Shown here: positions 10,515 through 21,809 of the stretch, in pieces
Layout: each line of letters begins with the position of its first letter
How positions within the stretch are numbered: position 1 is the first letter of the stretch
NCBI GenBank assembly: GCA_022478985.1
Contig: JAKSZP010009277.1
Location: 62,001 to 126,000, forward strand
DNA from: Massospora cicadina
Lineage: Eukaryota; Entomophthoromycota; Entomophthoromycetes; Entomophthorales; Entomophthoraceae
Length of the DNA stretch: 64,000 nucleotides
Direction: 5' to 3'
Made by a program: the position numbers and the translations under genes
The notes under the pieces: model-generated
Databases searched by the model: none
Told to the model about the DNA's origin: nothing
The model's input: the letters and a program-made list of their open reading frames with translations, nothing else

Positions 10515-11476
10515 GTGTACCTAACAACCTATACTATCCGCAGAGGTTGGGTAGACCATGGGTTTGAAACCGCAGAAGAAGTGAATGAAGCAGTGAAGGT
10601 CAGAGTGGTACTCAACGTTCCTAATGGACAGCAATTTGTCCCAACCAAACGCACCCATTGGACAGAATCCAAAGACATTTGCATCATTTTTGACTATCTT
10701 CCAACTACACTGGTGCGCACAGTAGTCAAAAGACATCTCCAAGAGGCTTGGAAGCCTATGGAGAAATTAAACAATTTGAAATGCAACGGTTCCAGCTGAT
10801 GCTGACCCTTAGCATGGGGAAGGCAATAGCAATAATTTCACTGAACCAGGATGTAGTAGAGGATATTACAGAAATCCCCTACATTGCATCCTTCACAATT
10901 AATGGGAAAAATCCCAGCTGTTCTGTGCAACAGTGGAAAGTGCACCCCCCATTTGCAACCACTGCCAGGCCTTTGGGAACAAGATTCATGCTTGCCCCAT
11001 TAAAGGAGGCCTGATAGAAATGGAATTATGTGAGGAGGAAATGGGCGAAGATGATTCAGAGTACACCAAAATCATGGATACTACACAAGCCTTCAACTGG
11101 GGAGAACACGGGAAATATAAAAATAACTGACCCTTTTTCCACCATAAAATGATAAATGGCCAAATAAGCTTGCAAGCTGGCCGCGGCCAAGGCAAAGGCC
11201 TCAGCAGAATCATCCATATTGCCAGAGCAGATCCAGGAAGACATGGATGAATTTGAGTCAATGAACCAATCAGATCCTGTGGAAAGCCAAACACCCAATC
11301 TGACCAGATTGAATTTGGCGGAACCCAATTTGAAAATGAATGTAACAAAACTGGGATTCAGTGCACCCCCCAAAATTGCAGATTTAATTCAATCAGGAAG
11401 GAAAATCAACAATGTAATGCGCAAGAAAATAATGCAGCCAATAAAAGCACACAAGTGCACTGCAATGATAAATTGA
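10515..11476 (+). pseudogene. LINE-a ORF1, decayed
   Basis: The first segment (10515-10799) reads MYLTTYTIRRGWVDHGFETA, then VLNVPNGQQF and DICIIFDYLPTTLVRTVVKR. This looks like an RRM-type fold and parallels ISWVTFSNLPTTVDPESLKL in LINE-b ORF1. After a frameshift the product continues through 10748-11014. A third frame (10933-11130) gives CNHCQAFGNKIHAC, a C-x2-C-x4-H-x4-C knuckle with Asn for His. A Glu-rich tail follows. ORF1 proteins of such LINEs bind the element RNA. At least two frameshifts break it, and the true start may lie upstream of 10515. Confidence 0.65.
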
Positions 11477-11664
11477 AACCAAGCAAAGCCAAGAGAGGAG
11501 CGAAAACAGCGGTGACAAAAGGGGCAGAATACACCCCAACTCCTACTCATGGTTATGCTCTCCGCAGCAGAGGTGCATTGGAGAGCAATGTGAGCGAGGG
11601 AGTAGGGCTGGGGGGCCCTGCTAACCGTTTCTGAGGCGCATTGGGCGTCTCAGTAGAGATAGGG

Positions 11665-14600
11665 ATGCTGAACATAGCGGGACTCAAGGCCTTAATGTCC
11701 TGGGCCAAGAAGTTAAGTCTCCTATGAAACCCACCTGTGGATATCCTGGCGGTGCAGGGAACTACTGTCCACAGGGAGAGGAGGCATAGGAAAAAATGCT
11801 CCTCCCAAAAATATTGTTTTGGTCGCAACACTGCAGGGTGATAGTACACGCGAACCAAAACTTTAGATTTATCAATAAAAATTTGTTTCTGGATGGCTGT
11901 GTACTCGCCATAACCTTCTCATGGCACATTGAAGTGCATACAATAGCCAGTGTGTATGCCCCAAATGGTGCACATGACTAAAGAGAATTTCTAACAGCCC
12001 TAACACAACTAAATCTACCAGAAAATACTTTCATAATGGGAGACATGAACTGTTGGATTAACCCAGATATGGACTGATGGCCATACACAATGGAGATACC
12101 ACAAGGGCAAGTGGAACTCCGAGTACTAAAGGCCACCCTGGGACTATATGATCCGCTACCAAAAAGGCTACCCCTGCTACAAAACATGACACGCCTACAT
12201 GTACACAATGGTACACTGGTCTCTATGTCAAAAATAAACCTAATACTTGCACCAATAATTTTCCATCACCTAATTCAAAATTTAAAAAGTACAAAATCGA
12301 ATTTTCTGATCATCAGCTTGTTTCAGTGTCTTACAAACTGGCGGAACCAAGTACCCAAGCACCCAGATGGTGCAGAATATGCCCAGAAAATATAACTAAC
12401 TTGGAATTTCAATCCTGGATGGAGAAAATATCCTCAACCCAATATTTTAAACACCTTTTTGCACAGACACACTAACCACCTGGGAAATTTTAAAAAAATC
12501 AACAGCCTAACAGATTAAAAATACATCATACAGAAGACACAGGGAAGTTTCAGCCATTATCAAACACACATTAACTGAGATTGGCCATCTAGAAAACAAC
12601 GTACCAAGAATGGGATAAAGCCACAGATGGGGTTGCAAATGGGCAGAGGTTTCTGCTCAGCTAAACACTCTGATCTGTGAACACCAACACCAAGTTAGAG
12701 TCCAATATAAAGGCAAAAACATAAGAGATGGAGAAAATTGCTTGAGCTACTTTTTCTAACAATTCCACGCCAGGAAAAATAAAATAGCTTGTACACAGGT
12801 CTGTCAACTAGACAAATCCATAGCAGAAACACCCAAAGAAGTCGTGACCGAAGTGCACAGGTTTTATACAAAATTGTATAAATCTGAGCTGGTTGAAAAA
12901 GAAAAATCAAAAAACTCTTTAGAAGCGCACATATTGACACCGCGGTTCAAATTAACAATTTAATTAACCTAATATTACGCAGGGATTGTGGGAATTAGTA
13001 CATGGTGCACCAGAGGGAAATGCCCTGGACCTGATGGAATTCCCTATGAATTTTATATATAAAAATATTTTACTAACATCTCTAACATTCTTCTAGCTTA
13101 AATGAACAATTGTATTATGGAAACATGCCTCCTACCTGGAGGCAAAGAAGCCTACACGGTCACTTTATTCAAAAAGGAGACAGATTAGACCTCTCCAACT
13201 GGCGCCCAATTTCCCTAACCAACACAGAACAAAAACTTTCACAAAAATTATGGCTAAACTACTAGGAGAAATTGCAACTGTTGCAATATCCCCATCACAA
13301 TATGGATTTGTTCCAAGAAGATCCATATGGGACAACATCCACACAGTTGCAAATGTCTGCCAATCCAAAACCTCTGGAGCACTTGTCTTTTTGACTAACA
13401 AAAGGCATACAACAGGGTGAACTTGACCTATCTTAGGGCCTGCCTTCAAAAATTCAAGCTCCCAAATAGATTCATAAACTGGGTAATGTTGTTCACAGAG
13501 TCTGATACCATGGCTGTGCGGTGGAGCAGGATTCTTGACCAACCCAGTCATCCCACAGAGAGGACTCAAACAAGGAGACCCCTTAAGCCCTCTACTCTAC
13601 AACTTTAGCCTAGACCCTCTTATCCAAAATACAAACACTCTGCTCAAAGGAATCAACGTCAAGGGCCAACCACCAGTCAAAATGATGGCCTTCGCTGATA
13701 ATTGTGTGGTGGGCATATCCAACAATCAAGACGCTTGCAGAATTGAGAAGATAATACAAGACTATTCAGCCATATTTAACACATCATTTAACACTGAGAA
13801 AAAGGAAATTATACTCCTGGGAAAATATCAGACCCAGTGGATGCCATCTACACAAGGCCAACAAGCTAATATAACATCAAGACTCCTGACCAGACATAGG
13901 AGGTGAAAATTAGCAACGACCTCACTGAAACTTCCATTCATCACCAAGCCAACAGCTGGCCCTGTTCGTCACTTAGGAGTATGGTTAGAAGCAGGAGGCT
14001 ACGCTAACTCCATGATGGAAATTCAATTATTAGACAAAATAACAAAACGCATTGCCTCCTTACATGGACACCAAACAGGTCTAACAGGAAGGGTCACGGT
14101 AGCCAACTTAATGATTCTATCAATCATATGGTTCACAGCCCATGCAATCGCTTTTTCACCATCTTTCCTCAACACAGTCCACGCCCTATTACAAGGATGG
14201 CTATGGTCCAACCACAACCCCCCTGTACGCCTTGAAACCCTTTTTGGCTCCAGAAGAAAGGAGGTATGGGGCTTACTAATTACGTAGAGCAAGCAACCCA
14301 TATACTAGGATCCTGGATAGCTCAGGCAACTAGCCCAGATCTTCCAGATACACACTGGGCCAGAACAGCTAGATATAACTTCATATGTGCACTCCAATTA
14401 AGAAACCCAGATCACCCAAACACATTGATCAAGTATCCGGAATCCCATCCTACAGCTTCAGGACCACACGGCACTCCTGCAAATTTCAAACAAATACTCT
14501 TAGCCATGAGAAGAGAGACATGGTGGATCCACATAAATGACCAAACCAGTCACTGAAGACGCCCAAGGCTAACCCATAGACAGGAAATTAATTCCCAAAT

Positions 14601-15229
14601 AGTCACAGACAATATAATAAGCAAAAACCCAAGTACCTTAGCCAGGATAGATTACCTGGATCATATGGACATACCCTACAACCTGGAGACCCAAAGAAGA
14701 GTATGGAGATACACACATCACCCTCTACTCCAACCTAGGATAAGAGCACATGTTTGGAGGTGCATGAGGAGAGTATACCGCATAGCTGAACGGTCAATGC
14801 CAATCATACCTATTGTACAATATGTGGTCAGTATGGAAGCCTAGCCCACCGTTTAGAACAATGCCCAACATCAGTGGCTGTATGGAAAGAAACCATGTGC
14901 CTTTTTCGCCAAGAAAACGGACATCCTTTTATCCTAGCAAGGAACATGTTCGCTATAAACATGGACTCTCCTATCCACTCATTTCTCAGGGCGCTAATAG
15001 TAGCAATAGCACTATGGACGATACATACAATGGTACTGGAATCGTTCACAGAGCAGCGCCAACAATCCAAGAAGCCTTTCATCGCTTCCACAGCCATATA
15101 TTGGAACATTTCCAAGCATGTCTGTTTGGAAGTATGACCCCCTGTAACAGAAGGATAATCAATACATGGTTCCTCATATGGTTTCTAAATATTGATCCTT
15201 TCCTTCACACATGCTGCACCCAAGAATAA
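11665..15229 (+). pseudogene. LINE-a ORF2: endonuclease, reverse transcriptase, zinc knuckle, decayed
   Basis: The endonuclease starts LNIAGLKALMSWAKKLSLL and contains DILAVQGTT, where the catalytic Glu of VQE is Gly, and FIMGDMN, the GDFN-type motif. RT follows: CPGPDGIPYEFYI, LSNWRPISLTN, KAYNRVNLTYLRACLQKF and PQRGLKQGDPLSPLLYNFSL. The catalytic box reads FADN (13691-13702) instead of FADD. The C-terminal part has TICGQYGSLAHRLEQCP, a zf-RVT-like knuckle, then ALWTIHTMV, conserved in LINE-b and at 51985. ORF2 would nick the target and copy the RNA there. It is spread over several frames with many stops and is non-functional. Confidence 0.85.
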
Positions 15230-15394
15230 GCCAACATAACTCCCCTTCCCTACCGTCCTAATCTTGGTGATCCTGGAGATAACAAGAGGGGCCTTAAACC
15301 CTCTGGGGGTGTCTTTAATTGTCAAATTTCATTAGTTTTCTCACTATATCGGAAGTGCTTGTCCCCTGGTCGACCTTCCCCAAATAAGTAATCA

Positions 15395-15410
15395 AGGTTA
15401 ATAATAGGGG
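15395..15410 (+). repeat. Right target-site duplication of LINE-a
   Basis: This is an exact 16-bp copy of 10116-10131, directly after the LINE-a 3' end CCAAATAAGTAATCA. Confidence 0.9.
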
Positions 15411-15793
15411 TTAAGAGATGTTCAGAAAAGGCCCCAGGGAAAATACTAGGTGATGTCAATTCAATGACTAGATTAAAAAACTCTTAGCATCTATTACCAT
15501 TTAACATAATAACACAAGTGAATTTTAAGTATACTAATGATTGATGATCCTTGGCTTGAGTTTTCATTTATCATAAGACTCAAAATTGCTCAAAATAAAA
15601 ATAGTTATTGTCAGTGGGATCCACAACACTATGAACTGGCCCACCCCAAGTTAATGGGGAGCTTAATATGGCATCCAGCAATAATTTAATATCAATGGGA
15701 CGCGACCCCTAGTAGAGGTTTCACCCAATAAAGGGAAAAGCCTGAAAAACCCCCTTCAAGCCTCATCTGGGGATTAAGAGCAAGGACAGGGGT
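15411..15793. other. Spacer between LINE-a and the miniature LTR element
   Basis: I see no coding frame, repeat or RNA structure here. It is presumably the continuation of whatever LINE-a inserted into, but it does not read as gypsy pol. Confidence 0.3.
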
Positions 15794-17080
15794 TGTTGCA
15801 AATTTTACAATTTGCTACATCAGGGCTATGCCAGTGTGCCAGGACAAACAGTATGGAAACTGACGGCCCTTGCTGTTTCGCCTTCATAGGCATACCAACT
15901 CCCTACAAGTCCACGTCCAACCCACTAAAGCAGACCAACAACTTCGCCTTAGCACCATTGCCCCTTAAGGAATGCACCGGTGGTCCTCAGACCCATTCCT
16001 GTATAGCCTATCCCCTTGCTAATTCTCCCTCATGACCAATCTCCAGCCCATCTTAGGTGTGCACTGCCAAGTCCATCCCCCATCCTGGGGGCCATGGCTC
16101 CCACGCTACAACACCCTCATGGCTGAAGGACATCAGTCATCATTATTGGTGGCTGGTTGGCCAGGTTCCCATTGAGGGTTTCTTGTAGGGCTGAGGTATG
16201 GGAGCTGGCAGCGTCATTCACTTCAGGCGCATCACCATTCACCTTCTCAGGGATTTTCTGACCATCTTCTATCACCAAGCCACTTTCACTACCTCAATAA
16301 TAAAAAGAGGGGTATAAGAGAGATATTTATTAGGGCAGAACTTCAACTATTTATACTTAGACTCCTTGCTTATTCAAAAGCCATCAACATTCAAAGCCAT
16401 AACCTCATATAATTGTTATCCTTCCGCAGTACTCATTCTCATCTAATCCATCCTTCTCAAACACTAAATAATAATTTGACTCATCCTTGGCATCAGTCGG
16501 TGGTCAGTCATATATAAACTACTATTATAAAAAATTTCAACTATTCTCAGAATCAGTTGCAGGTATTCAGAATTGTAGGTGGCAGAATCATCATTGCTCA
16601 ATCTCATAACAGAAACCTCAGCATTCTGCCGGCAATATGATTATCCTTACCATAAGACGCTGGTCAATCCCTAACTGAACAACTGATTGGACCATCCTTG
16701 GCATTAGTTGTCAGTGATCCAAATAAACCAATGTCATTTGGCATTCCACCAATAAACTTTCTTTAGTTAAACTCGCAATTTATACTTGGCGTAAATTGCT
16801 GATAAATCCTCCTTATTAATACTAATAATTAATAAATCATCCTCAGCGTCAGTTGTCAGTGATCAAAATAACATTAATTGCTGTTGGAACTAACCCATGA
16901 AAAATCCAGCCTCAGCAAAACCAATGAAATGGCTCAACCCAACTAACTGGGGAGCACAAATTGGGTCATATATCATTAATATCATCTTAACTAGGTAATT
17001 GATCATTCCACTGGAACCTACCAATCTTGACCCTAATTTTGGAAACTAGGGAGGAATCCATCTAATTAACTTTCTGACTT
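15794..17080 (-). repeat. 3' LTR of the miniature LTR element
   Basis: About 1.29 kb, starting TGTTGCAAATTTT on the plus strand and ending CTGACT. It is collinear with 17263-18857, for example TTTGCTACATCAGGGCT, TGCTGTTTCGCCTTCATAG, CAACTTCGCCTTAG and AAACTAGG near the right end. It has no SINE, so it preserves the empty site for the SINE in the other LTR. The minus strand carries AATAAATATCTCTC near 16330, possibly an RNA-end signal. Confidence 0.85.
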
Positions 17081-17096
17081 TTTCCCCCACTTAACC
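17079..17096 (-). other. Polypurine tract of the miniature LTR element
   Basis: The minus strand reads GGTTAAGTGGGGGAAAAA directly before the 3' LTR. It matches the tract of E4 (AAGTGGGGGCAA) and that of E5 (AAGTGGGGTTTA), which supports its role in plus-strand priming. Confidence 0.75.
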
Positions 17097-17241
17097 AGAT
17101 GTTATTCCTCTAGCGTGACTCCACCTACTCAATGGGCCAAGATCACCTCAGCGTATTTCCTATATGAGACGCCAAAAAAAACCGGTGGCTTTCGCCACCT
17201 CCTAACTATACCTCTAACTACTTTAGCAGCACATCAGTATA

Positions 17242-17261
17242 GCCCCCTGTAGTGAGCACCA
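17242..17261 (-). other. Primer-binding site of the miniature LTR element
   Basis: The minus strand reads TGGTGCTCACTACAGGGGGC one base after the 5' LTR. It is identical over 20 bases to the E4 site at 36612-36631. Confidence 0.85.
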
Positions 17262-17262
17262 A

Positions 17263-18857
17263 TGTCACAAGGTTTGCAATTTGCTACATCAGGGCTCTGC
17301 CAATGTACCAAGCCAAACAGTATGAGGACTGCCGACCCTTGCTGTTTCGCCTTCATAGTTGTACCAACCCTACAAGTCCACGTCCAACCCACCAAAGCAG
17401 ACCAACAACTTCGCCTTAGAACCATTGCCCCTTAAGGAATGCACCGGTGGTCCTCAGGCCCCTTCCCGTATAGCCTGGCCCCTTGCTACTTCTCCTCATG
17501 ACCAATCGCCAGCCCATCTTGGGTGTGCACTGTCAAGTCCATCCCCCATCCTGGGGGCCATGGATCCCATTATACACCATCCTCATGGATGATGGCCATC
17601 AGCCCATCATTGTTGGTGGCTGATTGTCCATGTTTCCATTGGGAGTTTCTTGTATGGCTGAGTTATGAGAGCTGGCATCATCAGCCACTCCAGGCGTGTC
17701 ACCACGCACCTGCCTCAGACATCTCCTATCTCATTTTCTACCACCAAGATTCTTTTTCTACTTTGATAAAAAGATGGGTGAAAGAGAGATGTTTATTAGG
17801 AGGGAACTTAAACTATCTTTACTTAGGCTCCTCACCTATTTTTAATCCTCGGCATTCCAAGCTGGGACTTCATCCAATCAATATCCTTCAATAATACTCA
17901 TTCCCTCTTAATCCAACTTTTTCCAAACACCAAATATTTTTGACTCATCCTCAGCATCAGTCTCCAATAAGTCATATATAAACTGCTATTATATACATTA
18001 TCATCTATCCTCAGCATCATCTGCGGTATTCAGAATCATAGGTGGCGAAATCATCGTTGCTCACTCTCATAATGTTAACCTCAGCATCCTGACAGCAATA
18101 CAATTATCCTCAGCATAAGTCGCCAGTCAAACCCTAACTGAACAACTGATTGGTTTATCCTTGACATTAGTTGCTATTGATCCAGATAACTCAATGTTAG
18201 ATTGGTATTCCACCAATGCACCTTCTTCAATCTAACTCTTAATTTATCCTTGTCATAAAATTGCTGATAAATTTCCTTAATTTTTTTATTTATTTGAGGC
18301 AAGCTGACCAGGGGACAGACATTACTGAAATAGAGAAAGAAAGTATCGACATAAAACCTAAGCAGGGTCAAATCTTTCATAGAAAGTTTTTTTCACCTCA
18401 GATTGGGACTCAGATTTTTCTGGTTATGTCATGGGTAAGGTTTTCGTGTTATTATACCTACTAACCGCCAATAGCTTCCTTCAGCTGGCACCCCAATTGA
18501 TGTGCAAAGGTTGGGAATTAAACCTGCAACCTTCAGGTTGGTAGCCAAACACCCTACAAACTCGCCTTCCACTCCCCTAAATTTTTTAATTCTAATACTA
18601 ATAAATTAATAGATCATCTTCAGCCTTAGTCTCCAGTGATTAAAATAACATTAATTGATGTCAGGGCCAATCCTTGACAAATCCAGCCTTGGCAGAACCA
18701 TTGAAATGGCTCAACCCAAAATTTTTGGAGCACAGATTGGTTCATATATCTTTAATATCATTAAAACTAGGTAATTGATCATTCTGCTGGGACTGACCAA
18801 TCTTGACACTAATTCTGGAAACTAGGGGGAAAATCCATCTGGTTAAGTTTTCTGACA
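17263..18857 (-). repeat. 5' LTR of the miniature LTR element, carrying a SINE
   Basis: The LTR starts TGTCACAAGG and ends CTGACA on the plus strand. It spans 1595 bp, which becomes about 1.3 kb once the SINE at 18286-18577 is removed, matching the other LTR. The two LTRs differ at many positions, so the insertion is not recent. Confidence 0.85.
18286..18577 (-). mobile_element. tRNA-derived SINE, copy 1
   Basis: This block of about 290 bp is absent from the partner LTR and is homologous end to end with 36973-37260. On the minus strand it begins with a tRNA-like head: a degraded A-box region and a B box close to GGTTTAATTCC. A unique body follows, then the tail TGTCTGTCCCCTGGTCAGC and CTTGCCTC, ending in an AAATAAATAAA stretch. 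The flanks TTAATTTTT and TAAATTTTT are a probable degraded target duplication. SINEs are transcribed by RNA polymerase III and moved by LINE enzymes. Confidence 0.85.
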
Positions 18858-19323
18858 ACTTGTTTCCCTAGCACAAAACTCTATAAAGCTATTGCCCAAT
18901 GTGGGAAGCATTTAAAACAAATTTGAAGTGATAAGGATAAACTATTTCTAACTCCAAGGATGAGATTGTTTTAATCAGGGAAAGTGTCACATTGCCACAT
19001 CTGGTTCCCTGTGCTGAAGCTCTGTGATTTTCTGACACTGAATTCAAAGCTTTTACCTGAATGCCATGGCGCCATCTCCAGTTCCCTGTACTAGCACTCC
19101 TCACTGTTATAATGATAAAGTCAAAGTAGCCAACCCAAAATGCTACAGCACCCTTTCTGTTCCTCTGCACCGATGCTCTTCACATCTCTGACACTAAAAC
19201 TGGATCCACTGAAGTCCAACAATAAAATCACAAATTTAATTTTTTGGCTACACTAGAATCTCTTAATAAGCCAAATGAAGCAGTAACACAACTTAATACC
19301 TTGACACTCTGTTATCTTACGCT
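18858..19323. other. Spacer before LINE-b, with a degenerate ~70-bp tandem repeat
   Basis: There is no gene. Three degenerate repeats can be read from about 18998, 19062 and 19138. Each has a GCCA/CACC-type start, then CTGGTTCCCTGT or similar, then GCTCT/CACTC. The purpose is unknown. The right part is the insertion target of LINE-b. Confidence 0.3.
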
Positions 19324-19339
19324 TAGACTCAAGATGCTC
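19324..19339 (+). repeat. Left target-site duplication of LINE-b
   Basis: TAGACTCAAGATGCTC, 16 bp, is repeated exactly at 25407-25422. Confidence 0.92.
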
Positions 19340-19431
19340 ACCCTCTTTTTCTGCTAAGCATCACTTTTCAAAAATCAATTCAGCCTGAAATTTAGCTCCG
19401 CTAAAGAGATTTACAAAAACTATTAGCAAAT

Positions 19432-21772
19432 ATGGCGGGAAACCCTGCAAAAGAACCCGCAGACTCTGCCAAACGAGCCAGCACCACCCCAAACAAAGCA
19501 ACCCTCGGTTACCCACCTCAGGGTCAACCAGAATCACCCTCTCTCAAGCAGCGGCCATGAAAGCAGGCACCACCCCCCAACCTAGAGCTTTTCAACTAGC
19601 GCCAGTTCACCTGATCGCACTTCTGCAACCTGCACGCCTAACAGCTCTGTGTGCGCTGCCTCCCACCAACCCACTGGGCCCCCTTCAACCAAGGAGGCCA
19701 TCACCCACACTGTTTTAATGGCGTCTGCTCAGTTGAATGCAACTCAGCCCATCCAGGCATTCATCTCCCCCATTGTGTCAGCTAATTCAGCCCCATCTAT
19801 TATTGCTGACGCCGTGTTTCTGGTTCCCTCCATGAGGGGCGATACCCAGCTACCTGGCCCCCAAACCCTCAGATGTAAGGTTGGATTAGCCGCAAATTCT
19901 GGTTCATTAAGCACCAAATTGGGACAATCTACTCTTCCCAATGAGGATTCAAATGGTTCAGATTTTGAAACTTCACACCAGTTCCAATCTCACCTGTCCC
20001 ATTTAAACCCCTTAATTGGCACTTCTCAAGTCGGCACTTTATCTCCATATGCTGAAAACGACCAATTCACCAATCAGCCAGTGAGTTTTGCCCATGAAAT
20101 TGCAGCAAATACTCGGGCTGAATTTACCCAAATAGGTTGGGATGGTGATGAAACATCGCCCTCCTCCCAATTGGCTGGAGTTAATTCCAATCTGGATGAG
20201 CCTCCCAATTTAGCGAGGCCCAACAATCCGCCCCTCAATTTAATATGACGCCAGTAACTGCTGTAACATTCCAGCAACAAGGGAACTTCGCAAACTTGTC
20301 TAAACCACCAGCTCACACTCAACCCGCGATTGCAGCCCAAAGCAAACACAAACGTACCAAAGGAGCCACTGGGGCGTGGCAAAAACCTCTGGCACCAACG
20401 CTACCCAAAGCTGATCCCCATGAAGTGGCGTTTATTGCTGATGTTAAGAAGAAATGGGCTGAAACTAGAGCGCAAAAAGCTCTACCTCGCTCAACCCTCT
20501 CCACGCAATTCGCCTTTATTTTGGGCATAACCCTGTTGAATTCTATACGGAGGATTACTTCTCATACTTTGCAGCGATTGTGGAGACATTCCCAATTAAC
20601 ACCACCATCCATGAATCAGTGGAGGGCCACTACATCGATGTGGGCTTCACTGAAGCTGCCCTTGCTGACCATGCTGCCACCCTCCAGGTCATTATTCCAC
20701 GTGGATCTCTTCGCATCTCCCGCACACGCTCTCACCTGGAGAAAATTTCATGGGTTACTTTTTCCAACCTACCAACGACTGTTGATCCTGAGTCTCTTAA
20801 ACTGGCGCTCCATCGTGGTTTAATGGAGTTTGGGTCTGTTCTTTCAGTGGACTTTAGCGTCCCCTCTTACTATGCTCCCACTCAAAGAGCTCGCACTGCT
20901 AGGGCGTCATTCATCTCATCCCCCACTGTATCCCGCAACATTGAGGTTATTCCTCGTGTGGCGGTATTTGGGACATGCCCTGAGATCTTTTTTGTCGACC
21001 CTGATCAGGCGCGCCCCCGGTGTTCATGGTGTAACGCCTTTGGACACTTTTTATAGTGGCTGCACAGCTCAAAAACAAGCCCTCTTAGCCACCACCCAGG
21101 GGCCTAAACCAGGCCAAAAACGATCCCACGTGGCCGCAGCAGCAATTCCACAACCCACACAATGGGTTACCGTTCAATACCTGTCCCCTGAGGCCTTACG
21201 CCTAGCAGTTGAAACAGCTAACCCCACTATTGGTATGGGATACCTTCGCGCTCATGCCCCCTTCCAGTGGGCACCCCCTCCAATCTCCCAGAGTCAACTC
21301 CTTCTCTCACCAAGCGCAAGGCATCTCCCACAGGGTGCCCCTCGTCAGCCACCCCCACTCAGGGCTCCGCGGCACCCCCACCAACCTCCACCAGCGATTT
21401 ATCGCATCAACCCTCAGCTCCCAATGGAGCTATGCCCACCAGCATGGACTGGCAACCCGCGGCCTGCGGTAGAAGTGCCACCTCAAAGAGTCCTACCCCA
21501 ACCCCACAGTCCATTTCGCGCGGATCCTTTGCAGTGTTGGAGGAAGTGAATATGGACTCAGACTCATCAAATGGGGACACCGCGGAGGTCACCATTGAGC
21601 ACCCTCAGGCCCTTCCCCTGCAACGGAGTGGGGGCAGCATCCTAGGCTGGCTTACTGGGTCCTCCGCCCCCCACCCTCTCCTTCCCCTCAGAACCCTCGA
21701 CGCTCCTCACGGATTGCAGCTAATAGTCAAGCTAAAGTACTCAAAACTAGCCGCCTCACAGCAGCAGGTTTA
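19432..21772 (+). pseudogene. LINE-b ORF1: RRM-like and CCHC RNA-binding protein, frameshifted
   Basis: From ATG at 19432 the protein starts MAGNPAKEPADSAKRASTTP. It continues in other frames as a long Ser/Thr/Pro-rich region (19649-20248). At 20580-21056 an RRM-like segment contains ISWVTFSNLPTTVDPESLKL and ends RPRCSWCNAFGHF. One base change of frame then gives YSGC, completing an intact C-x2-C-x4-H-x4-C knuckle (about 21020-21070). A Pro-rich tail ends with a Leu-rich stretch and stop at 21772. It would bind the LINE RNA. At least four frameshifts make it non-functional as it stands. Confidence 0.8.
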
Positions 21773-21809
21773 AGCGCTGGCAACCCCCAGGACATGGAGG
21801 GGAACAGCT

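Larger units (their letters stand above)
10132..15394 (+). mobile_element. LINE-a: full-length, decayed LINE
   Basis: This 5263-bp non-LTR retrotransposon is bounded by perfect 16-bp target-site duplications. It holds ORF1 (about 10515-11476) and ORF2 (about 11665-15229) with endonuclease, reverse transcriptase and a C-terminal zf-RVT-like knuckle. I see no RNase H domain. The 3' end reads TGTCCCCTGGTCGACCTTCC followed by CCAAATAAGTAATCA, with no poly(A). The domain order resembles apurinic-endonuclease LINEs of fungi (Tad1-like or a sister group); the clade is inferred. Many stops and frameshifts show that it is dead. It is inserted in, or just beyond, E2. Confidence 0.9.
15794..18857 (-). 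mobile_element. Miniature LTR retrotransposon with ~1.3 kb LTRs and ~180-bp interior
   Basis: Two collinear direct repeats, 15794-17080 and 17263-18857, flank only about 180 bp. On the minus strand the order is 5' LTR, PBS (17242-17261), interior, polypurine tract (17079-17096), 3' LTR. All cis signals for reverse transcription are present but no gag or pol. The LTRs begin TGTCAGAAA and end in the TG/CA pattern. No 5-bp duplication is visible (GGGGT left, ACTTG right). It resembles a TRIM-type design, but its LTRs are much longer than is usual for that class. Deletion of the interior of a larger element is the alternative. Confidence 0.8.

Noticed and set aside
11056..11373. 105-residue minus-strand frame (and the 120-residue one at 10986-11348)
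   Set aside because: They are antisense to LINE-a ORF1 and explained as shadows of its coding strand.
13165..13569. 134-residue minus-strand frame with several Cys residues
   Set aside because: It is antisense to LINE-a RT, whose sense frames show conserved RT motifs. No domain is recognisable in the antisense product.
18286..18577. A true tRNA gene at the SINE head
   Set aside because: The tRNA-like part is followed by a repeated body and LINE-type tail in two copies, and the boxes are degenerate, so it is a SINE and not a functional tRNA.
20830..21549. 239-residue plus-strand frame, longest in the window, as an independent gene
   Set aside because: It is a Pro-rich alternative frame of LINE-b ORF1. 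Only its segment around 21060-21270 (completing the CCHC knuckle) is likely real coding after a frameshift.
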